The notes: generated by a model not told the origin, from the letters alone. Numbered from the stretch's first letter, positions 31,931 to 44,744 are shown. The stretch: 64,000 nt of DNA from Pomphorhynchus laevis (GCA_012934845.2 WNNJ02003129.1:172532-236531); one strand, 5' to 3'. Numbers and translations are program-made.

Positions 31931-32074
31931 GATGTATAACACATTCTTAAAAAATTTATTGACAATTTCAAGAACATAATCGTTTTTTATTCATCTAGAT
32001 CTTTTGTAAATTAGTACATGCTGTTTTTCGCAATTTCAGATCTTGCGAAGGAGTACATTGACTATTTTATAGTT

Positions 32075-32151
32075 AATACATAATCATTTTGTAAGTTCAA
32101 ATAGTTAAGATTGACGCATTAAATTAAGGTTTAAGCCAAATAGTCAATAAT
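32075..32151 (+). repeat. 77-base direct repeat, unit 2
   Basis: This matches 30,462-30,538 with one mismatch (ATTAAATTAAGG against ATTAAATTATGG). The sequence on either side differs. Confidence 0.9.
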
Positions 32152-32229
32152 CTTAAGGAAAAATGAACTCTCTTGTACAAGCCGATTTAGGCTTCGGTGA
32201 AAATTACGAATTTAATGCCTGACCTGAGC

Positions 32230-32345
32230 AAGGAAGATTTGTTGGATCCTGAAAAAAAATACTTTATCACAAAAGTTCACCTCATAACGGGTAAAGGAGG
32301 CAATCCTTTACCCATTGTATTCGCAAACACATCAAAAGATAAAGC
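32230..32345 (+). pseudogene. Unrecognised short coding-like stretch
   Basis: The frame LSKEDLLDPEKKYFITKVHL, then ITGKGGNPLPIVFANTSKD, reads like real protein. It is closed by stops on both sides, and no family comes to mind. It sits just past the second 77-base direct repeat and before LINE fragment B5. Confidence 0.25.
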
Positions 32346-32407
32346 ATTGTAACAGGCAAACTCAGCGTGCAACCCGTAACGGGTTGCAATCAGAAAATTG
32401 TACATAT

Positions 32408-32870
32408 CTCCTTTACAACAACAATACAAATTTATTTAACGTGGCAAATGCGTACAAGCTGCACGCTTACAAGTCCACAAACAAAAATGAAAAAGTCAAG
32501 CAGATAAATGGTTTAAATGGGATCGGATTTGTCGTTTGAAGCACGGCAGGAAAGTTGAGTGGCGTATATAAATGGGCAGATGGTTCTATGATAGAGGAGC
32601 AGCCACAAGGAAGGAGCGGAGTCCAAAGGAGGTAGAGTAGTTTGGGACATGTAAAAGACGGGAATTACGGGAATGCAAAGAACAGTAATCAGGACGAGAA
32701 TTATCAAGAAAAGGAAGGTTGAAAAATGAAGGGGTATGAAAATTACAAGGCGGAAAGCAACGATAAGAAGACGAATTTGAACATGACAATAAAACATACC
32801 ATTGACATACCTTTGACAATCTTACATACCCCGTTGCAACTGGTGCCACATCTTGGAGTCACTGAGGGTC
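32408..32870 (-). mobile_element. LINE family B, 3' end fragment B5
   Basis: Minus strand: FFNLPFLDNSRPDYCS, RLLHVPNYSTSFGLRSFLV, the family C-terminus, then the 3' hairpin GCGTGCAGCTTGTACGC. It is the same subfamily as B2, B6 and B9 and carries several substitutions and frame changes. Confidence 0.85.
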
Positions 32871-33027
32871 CAGCTCAAACTACATCATACATGTGGCGTA
32901 TGTCGTTCAAAAGACAATGTTCACGGCTTCCACTCGTGCTAGGAATATCCGATTTGTTGTAACTGAGGGCTTAGCCATCCTGCATGGTCCCGGAGATGTA
33001 ACATATTCAATGAATATAAATGACAGC

Positions 33028-35140
33028 ACGTAAAAGTTGAAGGAGGTAAAATATCATCATTTAAGGATACGACTGCTCCTGTCATCACAAGTGACAATGT
33101 GATTAAGCTTATTCAATCAAAGTATTACGAAAATCTTAGACAAATGGAGAGGCTGATTACCAATGAGCTGATGGAGAGCTTGGTGACCCTTCCTCCCCAA
33201 CTTCGTCGATTTACACAAAAACATCACACAAGAGATCTCCGTACCCTAATGATACTTCCCCGCTTAGGTTATTGAAGAAAGGGAATAAATAGCGATTAAT
33301 AAATAACGACTTGGAAGATAATCTAATTTCCCACAGCAAGGGTGAACTAAGTGACTCCTCTGTTGGGACTGCAGATAGGATGGACGACCTTCCCTCATCT
33401 AGGTTCAACTAGGGGGTTTAGCATCTTATCCTGGTAACACCTACACAATGGTAGGTAGTTCCGAACCGTTTTTACTGAATATCATTCAGTGGAACTCGGG
33501 AGGTGATTATGTATACACTTAGCCGTCTATCTTGTCGAGATACCAATGTTATAGTCCTTTAGGAGACTATATCTATCCGGTTCCTAGGACATTACTCGAT
33601 TTTTACCAAAGCACATAACTACCCACTTTACTTCGTATATACTCCACTCCTCTTCATCTCAAGGTCTTCTAAGCTTAGTTAAGAGCCATTTAAGATCTTC
33701 CCTATTACTGAACGGTGGCTTATTCACAAGCCACCGTTCCCCACATTTCATTGCACAAAAACAAATTTTCTCCTGAGAATTTGTTTGGGAAATAGGAGAA
33801 GTTTCTTTAATACATGGGAAGTATCTTTCAAATCCCTTTTGCAATGCGCTGTCGAGTTAACTGTTGTCCATTTCGCACAACCTAATACGCGGGCGGTTAG
33901 AAGAAGATACGTTGAAGGAGGAGGTTCCATGTTGATCAAATCAGATTGGCCTTCTTCTAGGCAGCTGTCCGATTCTTCCCTGTTTCAGAAAATGCGAGTC
34001 TGACCTTATTTAATTCCTACCTCACATCGCAATCTACCGCAATATTTTTATCCACTTATAAAGGTAGAATATTTAATCCCACTTCGACAAAACTAAAGGT
34101 TCTCGCTAAAACGCTACACCTTCCCAATCTCTCTTTCTTTCAGACAGGACCTCTCGAAAGAATACTGGAGCTCTAGATATAGACTACAGTTGAGTAGGGA
34201 TAGGGCGAGCATTGCTCCTCTTAATCCGTCTCAGTCTTCATTTTGGAAGATATTCAGAAAGGAGAAATTTGTTTACTCGAAGGATAGGGCATCGGGTTGG
34301 ATAGTAGCATAGGCCTTTATAAAGTTTTGTAGAAGTCACTATCATTACACTACTATGCAGCCACTCAATCCCGTCAACCAATCTCACCTTAGGGTGACTT
34401 CAGGAATAGTGACATGTCTGTTACAGATATCATAAATTCCTGGGGCCACTTACGGATACCGTTAAAATCCAAGCGCTACTCTCCACTCGTGTCTATCAGC
34501 TTTTGACAGATAGTCAGAGAAATGAGGTCGCTATCGCAATGCTTTTAGCACTCCTTTCCGACATAGTCGGCAGGAACATCATCCGAAAGGTATTTTTAGC
34601 AATGAAAAAGTTGATTACATGCCCCAAAGATCTGCAGCTCATTTCGATTCTAAACTCCCTTGTCTCCATCTACGAAAAGACGCTTGCGCGTAGAATCTAC
34701 GCCCATCTATGTAGACATAATCTAATATCACCAGGTTTTTATGTGTTTGTAAAAGGTCGCTCGGTTCATTCAGCAATTGGCGAAGTTCACCGGTTTTGCC
34801 CAAATATCAGTCATCAGCTTATTGTGACGGTTTTTCTTCACTTTTTCGATGTATTTGATTGTATCTCCATTTCATTTGTTATCTCTTCTCTCAGGTCCCT
34901 CGGGTTGTCTGTGAGAATTATTAACAGAGTGGAGATAGCTGTATACCAAGACGACCCGGATGCACATCAGTTCTAACCTATTACAGGTGTGTCACAAGGC
35001 TCTTCGCTTTCTCGTATCTTATACCTCACTGCCTCCATTTTATTTTTCAAACCTTTAAAACGCGAACAACATCTAGTGGTATACGATGATGATACCACAG
35101 CCCAACGACAGGGTATTGATATGGTATTTTAAGATATTGA
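33028..35140 (+). mobile_element. Old LINE reverse transcriptase remnant, clade uncertain
   Basis: The clearest part is 34,503-34,976: LQLISILNSLVSIYEKTLAR, LCRHNLISPGFYVF and VKGRSVHSAIGEVHRF. These are RT fingers and palm. GVSQGSSLSRILYLTASILF and VVYDDDTTAQRQG (YDDD in place of YADD) follow at about 34,990-35,110. Earlier pieces (RQMERLITNELMESLV, near 33,150) may be the linker. It is heavily mutated and differs from families A to E. Confidence 0.55.
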
Positions 35141-35149
35141 TAAGTTATT

Positions 35150-36120
35150 AATTAATAAGTTATTTTACTCCACCCAACGACAGAGGCTCAACATCTTCCA
35201 AGTTTTTCATTTCATCTCGTTTATATTTCTATTTTTTTACTTCGATGTGAAACTTCACTACAAGCATCGGATCCTTTGGAAGTCGATATATAATAATATT
35301 TGTTGCATATATAATTATATAAGAAATTGTATTTACTAAATTCTCATGCAATCTAGTTATATACTTGTTATAAAATCAGCTTTTCATGATCGAAACTTTT
35401 AGAAACATGAGATACTGCAATAAATCATATAATTTTATTTTTAAAAAATGTCTACCCATATAGCGATTTATCATCATATTTCTGCAGGTTAAAAATTGGT
35501 TGCTTACGCAAATTACAAATAAGTCAGTATGCCAAGTCGAAAAGGTGAATATTTACGATTTATAAATATATAACATAAGCTTAATGACATAAACAGTATT
35601 CATATGATGACTCAAAAGATTTAAAAATGTAGATTTTAAGTTACAAGTGAAAATCTTATCTTATTAATATTCGGGAAACTGTCGTGCACATTTATTAAAA
35701 AATCTGGTTGTAAACAGATTGATTTATATCATATATATTAAACATATATATATTTATAACTAATATAAATTTATATTAGTTTGTTAAAATTAAATTTTAG
35801 TTTAAATTTAGACGTTCAAGGGCAAATATTAAACAAACTTTTTAATCTACGATCATAAAAGACGATTTCCGTCGTATCATTTTGGTAACGCTACTCGACT
35901 TTTTAAATCAAATATTCAGTAAGTCTCTTGTGAAATCAAATTTAAAATAAACATGTTACATACTGATTTAATAAATAAAATACATACTGATTTAGTTATT
36001 CGGTTTTCACATTTTATTCAGTTTAAACATACAGTATAAAGTTTTTTATTTGAGCTATTTTTTATTTTTAATTTTAAAACGTTCGGTGCTGGATAGAAAA
36101 GAAACGATTAAATATAAAAA
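35150..36120. other. AT-rich DNA, no gene seen
   Basis: Nothing coding is recognised. A short palindrome-rich patch of TATA words lies around 35,726-35,785. Confidence 0.5.
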
Positions 36121-36124
36121 ACTT

Positions 36125-36760
36125 AAAGTACGCTCGTCTACCTTGATACTCCGCAACCTCCGTCAAGTTCTTAGATTGATCGATTTCCCTTCTTGTATGA
36201 CTATCTTCTCTCCTTTTTTCTAGACTCGATTATTGTCTTAGTCTATTTCCCAATTCACCGAAATCCACTCTTCTTCCTTTACAACGCATCATCAACGCAG
36301 CCGTCCGAGTTCTCCGTCTTTATCGTTTAGATCATACATCCCACCAACTTGTTTCTCTCGATTAGCCTACCATTTTTATTCTTGTTCAAATTCGTCTTCT
36401 TATCATTGCTTTCCGCCTTGTAACTTTTCATACTCCTTCATTTCTCAACCTTCCTTTTCTTGATAATTCTCGTCCTGTTTACTGCTCCTTGCGTTCCTGT
36501 AATTCCCTTCTTTTACATGTCCCAAACTACTCTACCTCCTTTGGACTCCGCTCCTTCCTGGTGGCTGCTCCTCTATCGTGGAACCATCTGCCCATTCATA
36601 TACGCCAATCAACTTCCCTGCAGTGCTTCAAACGACAAATCCGATCCCATTTAAACAATTTATCTGCTTGACTTTTTCATTTTTGTTTGTGGACTTGTAA
36701 GCGTGCAGCTTGTACGCATTTGCCACATTAAATAAATTTGTATTATTATTAAAAAGAAAA
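36125..36760 (+). mobile_element. LINE family B, 3' fragment B6
   Basis: The fragment starts within the RT thumb (FLDSIIVLVYFPIH-like). It carries LLHVPNYSTSFGLRSFLVAA, APLSWNHLPIHIRQSTSLQ and the terminal SHLNNLSA with its stop at about 36,671. The hairpin GCGTGCAGCTTGTACGC, then TTAAATAAATTTG and ATTATTATT, follow. It is the least damaged member of this subfamily in the window. Confidence 0.88.
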
Positions 36761-36764
36761 ATGA

Positions 36765-37260
36765 CAGGAAATAACATATTTAAAGAAAACGTTTATAAAG
36801 CAGACGAGTCGAATGATCGCCAGGCAACATCAAAAAATGAGAAAATTAGGTATTTAATCAGTAACTGATGATGTCCACCAATACTGAAATGTAGCTTATT
36901 GCTGTTGGACTAAAAGATAGGATTAAAGCAATGCTCAGAATAAAGTAATCAAAATTTAAATTTTAGCAATGATTGCACAGGTATATTAACTTGAAAAAAT
37001 TTGAGCTTATTCAATTAATCCAAGGTATATTCGATATCCATATTATAAATGATCTCTTTGCTCAAGCGGAAATCTACAAAACATTTAAAATTGAAAACAT
37101 TGAAATCGAAGCATTGGAAATTGAAGCATTGAAATCGAAACAATGGAAATTGAAAACGGATGTAAAAATGATAAATAAATTGTTATTATAACAAACAGAA
37201 GCAAATGAGCTACAAGCTCGTGTCGCTTACAAAACATGATAAAATAAAAATAAAAAACAT
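36765..37260. other. AT-rich DNA with a short GAAATTGAA-type repeat
   Basis: Around 37,090-37,160 the words GAAATTGAAGCATTG and GAAATCGAA repeat, which gives a low-complexity open frame rich in I, E and A. I do not regard it as a gene. Confidence 0.5.
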
Positions 37261-37264
37261 CAAC

Positions 37265-38480
37265 AAAAATTCAATCAAATAGTAGTCGCAAATTCCTTCT
37301 TTCGGCTTCGACGGCTTTCTTGATAGCATCACTAGATATACTACTAGAGATATCAAGGCACTTTAGTGCATTCCACCCGTTAATTACCATGGTTGCAAAT
37401 CGATGATGAACAGAAATTCTTAAAGTTGGTTTTATTAATTTCCACACATGCCCACGAATTTCTCGTCTATCATTCACGGATAATAAGCTAGAGAGACCAC
37501 CAAATCCATCGAAAACAATTTTGACTGCAGTTGATAAATCAATGGCCGATCTGCGATATTTTAATGTGCTGACACGTAGAGATGTCAAACGTTCAGCATA
37601 TCTCAAATTGGAGAAATTCGGAATCATTCGTGACCATTTACGTAACAAGTTCTCAATGTCACGGGATTCCCTTAAAGTCTGTGGATAAGTTACAGGTAAA
37701 CCGTATTCAAGGATGGGTAGAATATAAGAGCAAAATAGTCGCTTGAACATTGATAGACTTATCCGATCAAAAGACTTGAAAAACATCCATAAAATACGAT
37801 AGCTTCGATTACAAATATATCTAGTGTTGACATCAGTTTTTAAGCTACTGGTCATCATCACACCAAGATCCTTGAATTCACCCACTCGGCCTATCTGAAT
37901 CAAACCTATCTGATACGATGAGTTTAGTGAAGAACAAATGGACATATGCGCACATTTAGACAGGTTAAACTTCAAACAATTTTTCGCTGACAATTTTTGA
38001 ACGAATTACAGATGGGAGATCATTGATATAGATAATAAAAAGAAGTGGGGAGATAACAGCACCCTGTGGAACGCCAGAATGAATAGCGAATGAGGTTGAC
38101 ATATCTGCACTTACACGTACATTGAAAGAGCGTGAACTGAAGAAATTTGCAATCCAGGCGACATACATAGGACAAACACTAAGTGACCTTAATTTGTGAA
38201 TGAGACGATCATGCGGAACTGAATCGAAAGCATGATAGAAATCTATAAAAAGTACATCAGATTGAACTCGTCAATCTAATGAAGACTGCCATGAGTTAAA
38301 AGAAACCAAAAGATTACTTATTGTTGATCTATTTGGTCTGAAACCGTGTTATGAGTCAGTGAGTGTACCGTTGCTATCCAAATCAGAAGGTATGTTTTTG
38401 ACTATTAGCTTTTCAAGCAACTTACAAATAATACATGTAAAGGCTACTGGGCGGTAGTTCTTACAGGTTTATTAAAGATG
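37265..38480 (-). mobile_element. LINE family C, RT fragment
   Basis: Minus strand: HGFRPNRSTISNLLVSF, FIDFYHAFDSVPHDRLI, HSGVPQGAVISPLLFIIYIN and DLPSVIRSKIV. The thumb follows (KCAHMSICSSLNSSYQIG, FKDLGVMMTSSLKTDVNTR, LEYGLPVTYPQTLRE) and ends at about 37,271. The segment that should hold the YADD motif is missing: PSVIRSKIVS runs straight into AKNCLKFNLSKC. It resembles A and D in style but is a separate family. Confidence 0.82.
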
Positions 38481-38499
38481 CAGGTTTAATAAAGTGGCT

Positions 38500-39700
38500 A
38501 TTGTGAAAATTCATTCACTTACAAATCCACAAAAATAACAAATTGACAATTTTACAAAATGAAATAAACTAAGAACGAACATATGATCAATGTCAATAGT
38601 GTGATGTTGATGTTTGGGAGAGTGTAAGAGTTTAAAAATACTGAATAATTGAATTTTATTATTAATGGATAAAAAAGTGTGAAGACTGTGTTGGAAGGAT
38701 AGAAAATAGGTTGTTGAGCGGATGGTTGAATCCAGTTTATTGCAAAGAAGAGCGGCAATAAAAATAGAACGCCGGTCATAGTTTGAGAAAAATGTCGGAA
38801 AATAAAGACGAAGAGACTCACATGAACGAAGATTTATAGTAATAAGGCGGGATTCAGAAAGTGTAGGAAGATGCAGATAAGAAGGCGATTTTGAGGAAAG
38901 GAGTCGAAAATTAATACAAAGGATAACGAATAGAATGAAGTTTCCTATTGTTAACCAGTAGAGCTTAGAGGGAAGTGTAATGTAAAGTTTTGATCTCTCG
39001 TCGCTTTGAAGCTGCTGCGGCTACACAGTTATTGCACATATTATTGCCGATTTGAAGTTCTTGCTGTCACACAGTTATTGCAGTGAGCGGTGTCGCTTTG
39101 TTGTCACTACGATTAAATTTATATTGTTTGAACTTGGATAAATAGAATGTTTCTGGTAGAAACAGAAATACTTTGTTCACGTTTACGATTTTGCTACATC
39201 ATGAGGAAATGTGATCAACGCGGTGGAGGTAAAAAATGATGCACAGGCGGAATTCACAAGGCGCTGTATAGGAAGAAGTGAGGATTTAGAAGAGAAAGCA
39301 AAAAGATTGAGACAATAGTCTCTCTTAGGAAACAATAAATTGTAATTAAGAGAGTGACCGGAGTTTAAATCTAGCGAGTTCTTAACACGGCGAATGTCAC
39401 AAAAGTGGACGATTGCAAGTTTGGGTTTTATTACGAACGAATGGATCGAAAGAAATATAGTTGTCGAAATGAACTCCTTAGAAAGTGAAATGATCAACAA
39501 TATGAAAAACTGTAGAATTAAGAAATTCCGAGGAAGTAGAGGCAGAGAAAAAATAGATAGCTCATAACATGTTAGACTTGGAATACATTGTGATGTAGTT
39601 GGATTATTAAAGATAAAGTGTTAAGATGCGAATCATATAGATTGATGTAATCTACAAATAATTGAATTGTGGCTCGATATTTTAGTTTATTTAGAAACAA
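38500..39700 (-). mobile_element. LINE family B, diverged fragment B7
   Basis: Minus strand: LFPKRDYCLNLFAFSSKSSL, LPIQRLVNSACASFF and a degraded CR1/L2-like C-terminus near 38,600-38,800. It is older than other B copies. An extra stretch near 39,000-39,115 with two CACACAGTTATTGCA words interrupts it. Confidence 0.65.
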
Positions 39701-40715
39701 CGATACTTATAAAACCAAAAAGAAGTGATCTGACAATATTAATGTTGCCCACAATTAGACTTCGTACTACTGACATTGCCCTTACCCGACCAACATACAC
39801 TTTCTTTAATGTAGATCATCCATAATCACTTTGACATAACTCCACCTACTTTAATTATTTACTCAATCATTGTTCCAATTGCTGACAATATTATTTTCTT
39901 AGGTGTTCATTTCGACAATTTTCTTCTCCTCAAACATTTTTATCAGTACGAAGTTCGCTTTTATTTTTATTTCTTCGTAATCTCCGTCGCATTCGTAGTA
40001 TTTTCCAGAATCGATTATTGCCTTACCCTATTTGTCAACTCTTCAAATTCTGCGATTTTACCTCTCCAACGTTTCATAAACTCTGCTGCTCGTGTCCTCT
40101 TGTAGTCTTGTCCGCTTCGGCCATATCTCATATAACTCTCCGTCGTATCTTAGCCAACCATTAACCTTCGTGCTGGATTTCGTTTGCGTATTGTTACCTT
40201 TCGTCTTATATTTTGTCACTCACCATCCTACTTACACCTTGCTTACCTTGATGATTCGCGTTCTGCCCTCTTGGCTCTGCGATCAAGTAATTCTTGACTT
40301 CACGTCCCATCGCACTTTATTAAATATGGCCTCTTTTATTTTATCGTCGCTGCTCCACTCGCCTGGAATTGTTTGCCAGCATACGTCCATTCTCCCTCGT
40401 CGCTTCCACTCTTCAAGCAACGTCTACCTTCCTGCACTATGGCTCCTCTTCAACAATAAATAAATAAATTTATTCCCTCAATATTGTATCCAACTCACAA
40501 TTTTATTATACATCTTCAACGAACTACTCAACATTCCCCACAACGCCTTGCCACATTCCAGTAATATCCTTGATCTTCAACATAATTGATTCAACTACAT
40601 CAATATTTTTATTTTACATTCATTTTTTGTTTTCTTGTTTGTTCTTTTTCTTCTACGTGGACTTGGGAGCGCGCAAAGGCGTGAATTTGCCACTTTAAGT
40701 ATGAACTTGATTATG
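39700..40715 (+). mobile_element. LINE family B, diverged fragment B8
   Basis: Plus strand: recognisable FPESIIALPYLSTLQI-like thumb words, then the C-terminus (WNCLPAYVHSPSSLPLFKQR in mixed frames) and a 3' end CGTGGACTTGGGAGCGCG, then GCGTGAATTTGCCACTTTAA. It is very decayed, with many frame breaks. Confidence 0.65.
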
Positions 40716-40879
40716 GATAAAATGCATTAATTTTACATATCATATTGACCATATTCTTTTCACCTAAGTATCAAATCATAATGATATAGAAATTATCGCA
40801 CAGGCATTATTAAAAACAAAGCTTAATAGAAAGATCAATTAAATGCGCTAATTGTGCACTATATATTGTAAAAAACTTA

Positions 40880-41125
40880 AGATTTCTTAAGATCACCACT
40901 AATGTCTTTAAAAATTTGTTTAACAGGTTGGTTCGTCCGCATTTTAGAATATGCAATTCAGGCTTCTTTCCTGGTCACAAAACAAAAAAAGACAGATATA
41001 GATTCAGTCCTAAGGCGAGGTTTTCGTGTATGTTCAAATTCGAGATTAGATTATGCATCTTCATTATACTCGCTAAAAATTCAACATATGTCATTACGAT
41101 TTTTGTTTCTTTACTTGATCGGAAT
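40880..41125 (+). mobile_element. Family A-like LINE thumb remnant
   Basis: RILEYAIQASFLVTKQKK, then DSVLRRGFRVCSN, matches family A LEYCIQACFPVTKQ and ESILRRGLRLC. It is cut at its 3' side by B9. Confidence 0.65.
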
Positions 41126-41450
41126 GTATAATAATACAAATTTATTTAATGTGGCAAATGCGTACAAGCTGTACGCTTACAAGTCCACAAACAAAAATGA
41201 GAAAGTCAAGCAGATAAATTGTTAAAATGGGATCGGATTTGTCGTTTGAAGCACTGCAGGGAAGTTGATTGGCGTATATGAATGGGCAGATGATTCCACG
41301 ATAGAGGAGCAGCCACCAGGAAGGAGCGGAGTCCAAAGGAGGTAGAGTAGTTTGGGACATGTAAAAGAAGGGAATTACAGGAACGCAAGGAACAGTAAAC
41401 AGGACGAGAATTATCAAGAAAAGGAAGGTTGAGAAATGAAGGTGTGCCAA
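41125..41450 (-). mobile_element. LINE family B, 3' end fragment B9
   Basis: Minus strand: LLLHVPNYSTSFGLRSFLV, APLSWNHLPIHIRQSTSLQ and FKRQIRSHFNNLSA, then the hairpin GCGTACAGCTTGTACGC. It is nearly identical to B6 over about 290 bases. Confidence 0.88.
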
Positions 41451-41559
41451 CTCGGGCATTTTCAATGATCTTGGGTTTTAAGACATAAACTATGGCCTCG
41501 TTGACAAGTGCGTCTATTAAGAATTACACGTTCATAAGGAATTCATCATAACACTTGAC

Positions 41560-42120
41560 AATCTTATTCATAGCAATCAAGTCTAGATATAGTTACCGAG
41601 GTCGTGTAGAACATATACCTAACTCTACGTGACGCTCTGCGTGCTAGTGTGGTACATAATTTAGACCAGCGTCTAAGGATGTTTTTTAGAAACTCCATTT
41701 CACTTTGGGTACACGGAAAAGCGACCCAAATGCCATATTTTATATGAGGTCTTATTAAAGCATTGAACAACGGTTCGAAACACTTAACATTCAGCAAACA
41801 AAACGAATTTTTCAGCAGAAGGCGTCTGTTTTTAGAGTATATACTATCAGTGTTCATGTGTGTCTTCAACGATGATTGAACATCAATACCTAGATCACGT
41901 GCGAAAGATACTTACTGAGTTAACTAAACAGGATCCAAACATATACCGAGAGTGCACTATAGACGTACCATTCCATAAGTGAACATACTTGTCATGATTT
42001 AGACAAATATCAACGCGATATCTACATTGTACAGACAACAATAGTTTCATCACATTGTATATAAAAATTCGTGAATAACATGTAAATCTCGTTCTAAACC
42101 CAGACAAAAAAGTCACTGAG
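41560..42120 (-). mobile_element. LINE RT fragment, family A/C-like
   Basis: Minus strand: CLNHDKYVHLWNGTS, then HMNTDSIYSKNRRLLLKNSF, RPHIKYGIWVAFPCTQSEM and LKNILRRWSKLC. This is the thumb of a CR1/Jockey-type RT. It has at least one frame change. Confidence 0.65.
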
Positions 42121-42195
42121 AAGAAGAGAGAAAAGCAAAGGGGCTTTTATTGACAAATTATTGATCAATCTATTATTGACAAAAATAATATTGAA

Positions 42196-43560
42196 TACTC
42201 TTCGAAAAGAGTGGAAACAATCGATCATTCACCCCATCTTCAAAAAGGGTGATAGATCTTCAGTAGACAATTACAGACCAGTAAGTATTACTTGCTTATG
42301 TTGTAGAATGTTAGAGCGAATTATACATGGTTATATGGTCAAGTTTTATAGTGAGAATAATGTAATAGCTTCTGAGCAACATGGTTTCTGTAAGGGTTAT
42401 TCGACAGTTACTAATCTACTCGCAGCTCATCTTGATTTGTCAGCTAATAAAGCCGTATCCATTGCTTGAATAACCCTTATTCAAGCAACCCTCGTATCCA
42501 TTGAATCGTTTTTAAGCAATCGTAGTTATTGTGTGCATGTAGATAATTTTTACTCTTTTTCGCGGCCATGTAATATAGGGGTGCCTCAAGGTTCAGTATT
42601 GGGTCCATTGTTATTTAGTGTCTACATCAACGATATCCCGGAATTTATTGATTCTCGGATGCTTTTATATGCAGACGATTTGAAAATCTGGCGGGCAATT
42701 CGTTCACCCAATGATATAGTTAAACTGCAACGGAATATCGATGAAGTCGAAAATTGGGCTCTGCTCAATACGTTGATTGTAAATATATCAAAATGCAAAC
42801 ATTTACGTGTTTGTGGCGGAAATGCTCAATCTTAAGCTAATTATAGCTTTCAAAGCAGTGATATAGAACGAGTGATCAAATATAAGGACTTGGGAGTGTG
42901 GATAAACAGTGATTTGAGTACCGTCACACATACTGAACATGCTTGTTCAAATGCGTTGGGTATAATTGGTCAACTTCGACGCACATTCATTGCACTCAAT
43001 CAATTTGTCCTACGTCCGCTAATATTTGCTCATATGTTGAGCCGTTTTCTATATGCTGCGCCGTGTGTGTATACCCCAAAATTCAAAAGAACATATTAGT
43101 TCAGAGAGGGTACTTCATAGAGCTACCAAGCTAGCACCGCAACTGAAATTTTTGTCGTACCCTGATGGATTAAAAGCACTTCGACTTTAAACTGTCACGT
43201 GGACCCACCGGTACATCGATATGAGTATGGTCTGGCAAATTCTTAATGATTTGGATCATCCACTTCGAGATTACCTTCATTTGCGCACATCCAATATCCT
43301 CCGAGGCCATAATTTAACCCTGCGACGTGAAAGGATAAGAAAATCACGAGCTGTCCAATTTGATCGGCGAGTTGTATCTCTGTGGAATAGGCTTGGAGAG
43401 TCAACAGTGTGCAGTAGCAATATCAACGAATTCAAAAAGAAATTACGGATGGAGGATGCCATGGGGAAAGCTGCTTTTCCGTATTTGTGATACTTTTATT
43501 ATATTTTCTTTTTTTTTCTGCAGTGAACCAGCCAATTAAGCCATGCTTTTATGTTATGTT
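42196..43560 (+). mobile_element. LINE family D, 5'-truncated copy D2
   Basis: It starts at EWKQSIIHPIFKKGDRSS of ORF2 and runs to the same 3' end as D1. It lacks about 130 bases that hold FFDFSKAFD (the first catalytic Asp). A palindromic filler at 42,465-42,487 sits in their place. [15 protein letters not shown] is intact. The identity to D1 is about 97%. Confidence 0.9.
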
Positions 43561-43589
43561 GAAACATTTTTTATTATATTATTAAACAG

Positions 43590-44170
43590 ACACAATTATA
43601 GGTTCCCACAAATGGGCCTCAAAAAATATGTTACATTGTTACTGTTATGTATCTGTGGATTGCGATCGGCCCATCACCTATCTGACAAGACCTTAGAGCT
43701 AACCATTCTATGCGAGCGACGATACGTAAAGCGGCTTGCTCTTAAGCACATCGAAGCAGATTTGTCCAGTGACATGGATAGACGAGATTGGATCCTCGCA
43801 ATACAAACAGAGTACTGATCATTGCGCTTGTCTGCCAGTTTCTTTGCGATGGTCTTCAGAACCGCAGTAGCCCGTGTTCCCATTCCCCCCAACTGATGAC
43901 ATAATGAACGGAACGAAAGATGAGCGCTCGACAAGTTGTACCCGTTCAATATATTTTCTTGATTTCCTTCTTTCATGATATTCGTACGATGATACGGTAC
44001 TGGCATTTGAAGGAGCTAATGTATTGAATATGCAGATGTCTAAAAAAGACCGCTCCAGACGTGTGCCAAACAAACCGCTTACAACCACATCCAATCGCGC
44101 ATCAGGATGACGTGTGGTAGTCCCAGCTTCAAAGATAATATTTGGATGAATTGGTCCAAACTACATTGAG
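43590..44170 (-). mobile_element. LINE family E, endonuclease and C-terminal fragment E2
   Basis: Minus strand: RHPDARLDVVVSGLFG, RLERSFLDICIFNTLAPSN, FVPFIMSSVGGMGTRATAV, KKLADKRNDQYSVCIARIQ and SRLSMSLDKSASMCLRASR. The PDARLD and FLDICIFN motifs fit the PD-(D/E)xK restriction-like nuclease fold found at the C-terminus of R2-group LINEs. The order agrees with that fold. The tail matches E1a. Confidence 0.72.
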
Positions 44171-44179
44171 TAAAGAGAA

Positions 44180-44740
44180 ACCATAATCATGCAAATGCGA
44201 TATAGTATCGAGTGATCGACAATGCCCAAAGCAGATGATAAATTAAGAGAAACTATGTAACTACATAATTTTTTAACTATGAAACTATATATTTTTTAAC
44301 TACATTACTTCCCGATTTTGAAATAATTTCGTTCTTATTCCTACTATTTAATTTAATAAAGGAAGAAGATGAGAATGTATTTATTTAAGAATAAATTCAT
44401 AAATAAAAATAGAATCATATAGATTAAATGTTAATGGACTGTTTCCGTAATGTTACATGTCGGTGAACTTATTTCCGTTATGCAATTTTGTTGATGAGCA
44501 GAAAGTTCTTTCACGTTCTTCCGTATATTTGCTCACGACTTTATAGGTACCCGAATCGTAATCATCTTGTTGAATCGATGGACGGATAACCTCTTTTCGT
44601 ATCAATCAGTTTTAGAACTTCTATTCTTAGTCGAATTGAAGGCAATATTCGTGATTTAATTATTTAACCACGATGAATACATATCTACCAAAATTGTGAA
44701 ATTGATAGAATCCATAACTAGAAATTCAGCCTATCTAATA
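44180..44740. other. AT-rich DNA, no gene seen
   Basis: No gene or repeat family is recognised between LINE fragment E2 and the minisatellite. Confidence 0.5.
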
Positions 44741-44744
44741 TTTT

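Noticed and set aside
36973-37191. 72-residue ORF rich in EIEALEIEAL
   Set aside because: It is a product of a short tandem repeat and has no start context or homologue.
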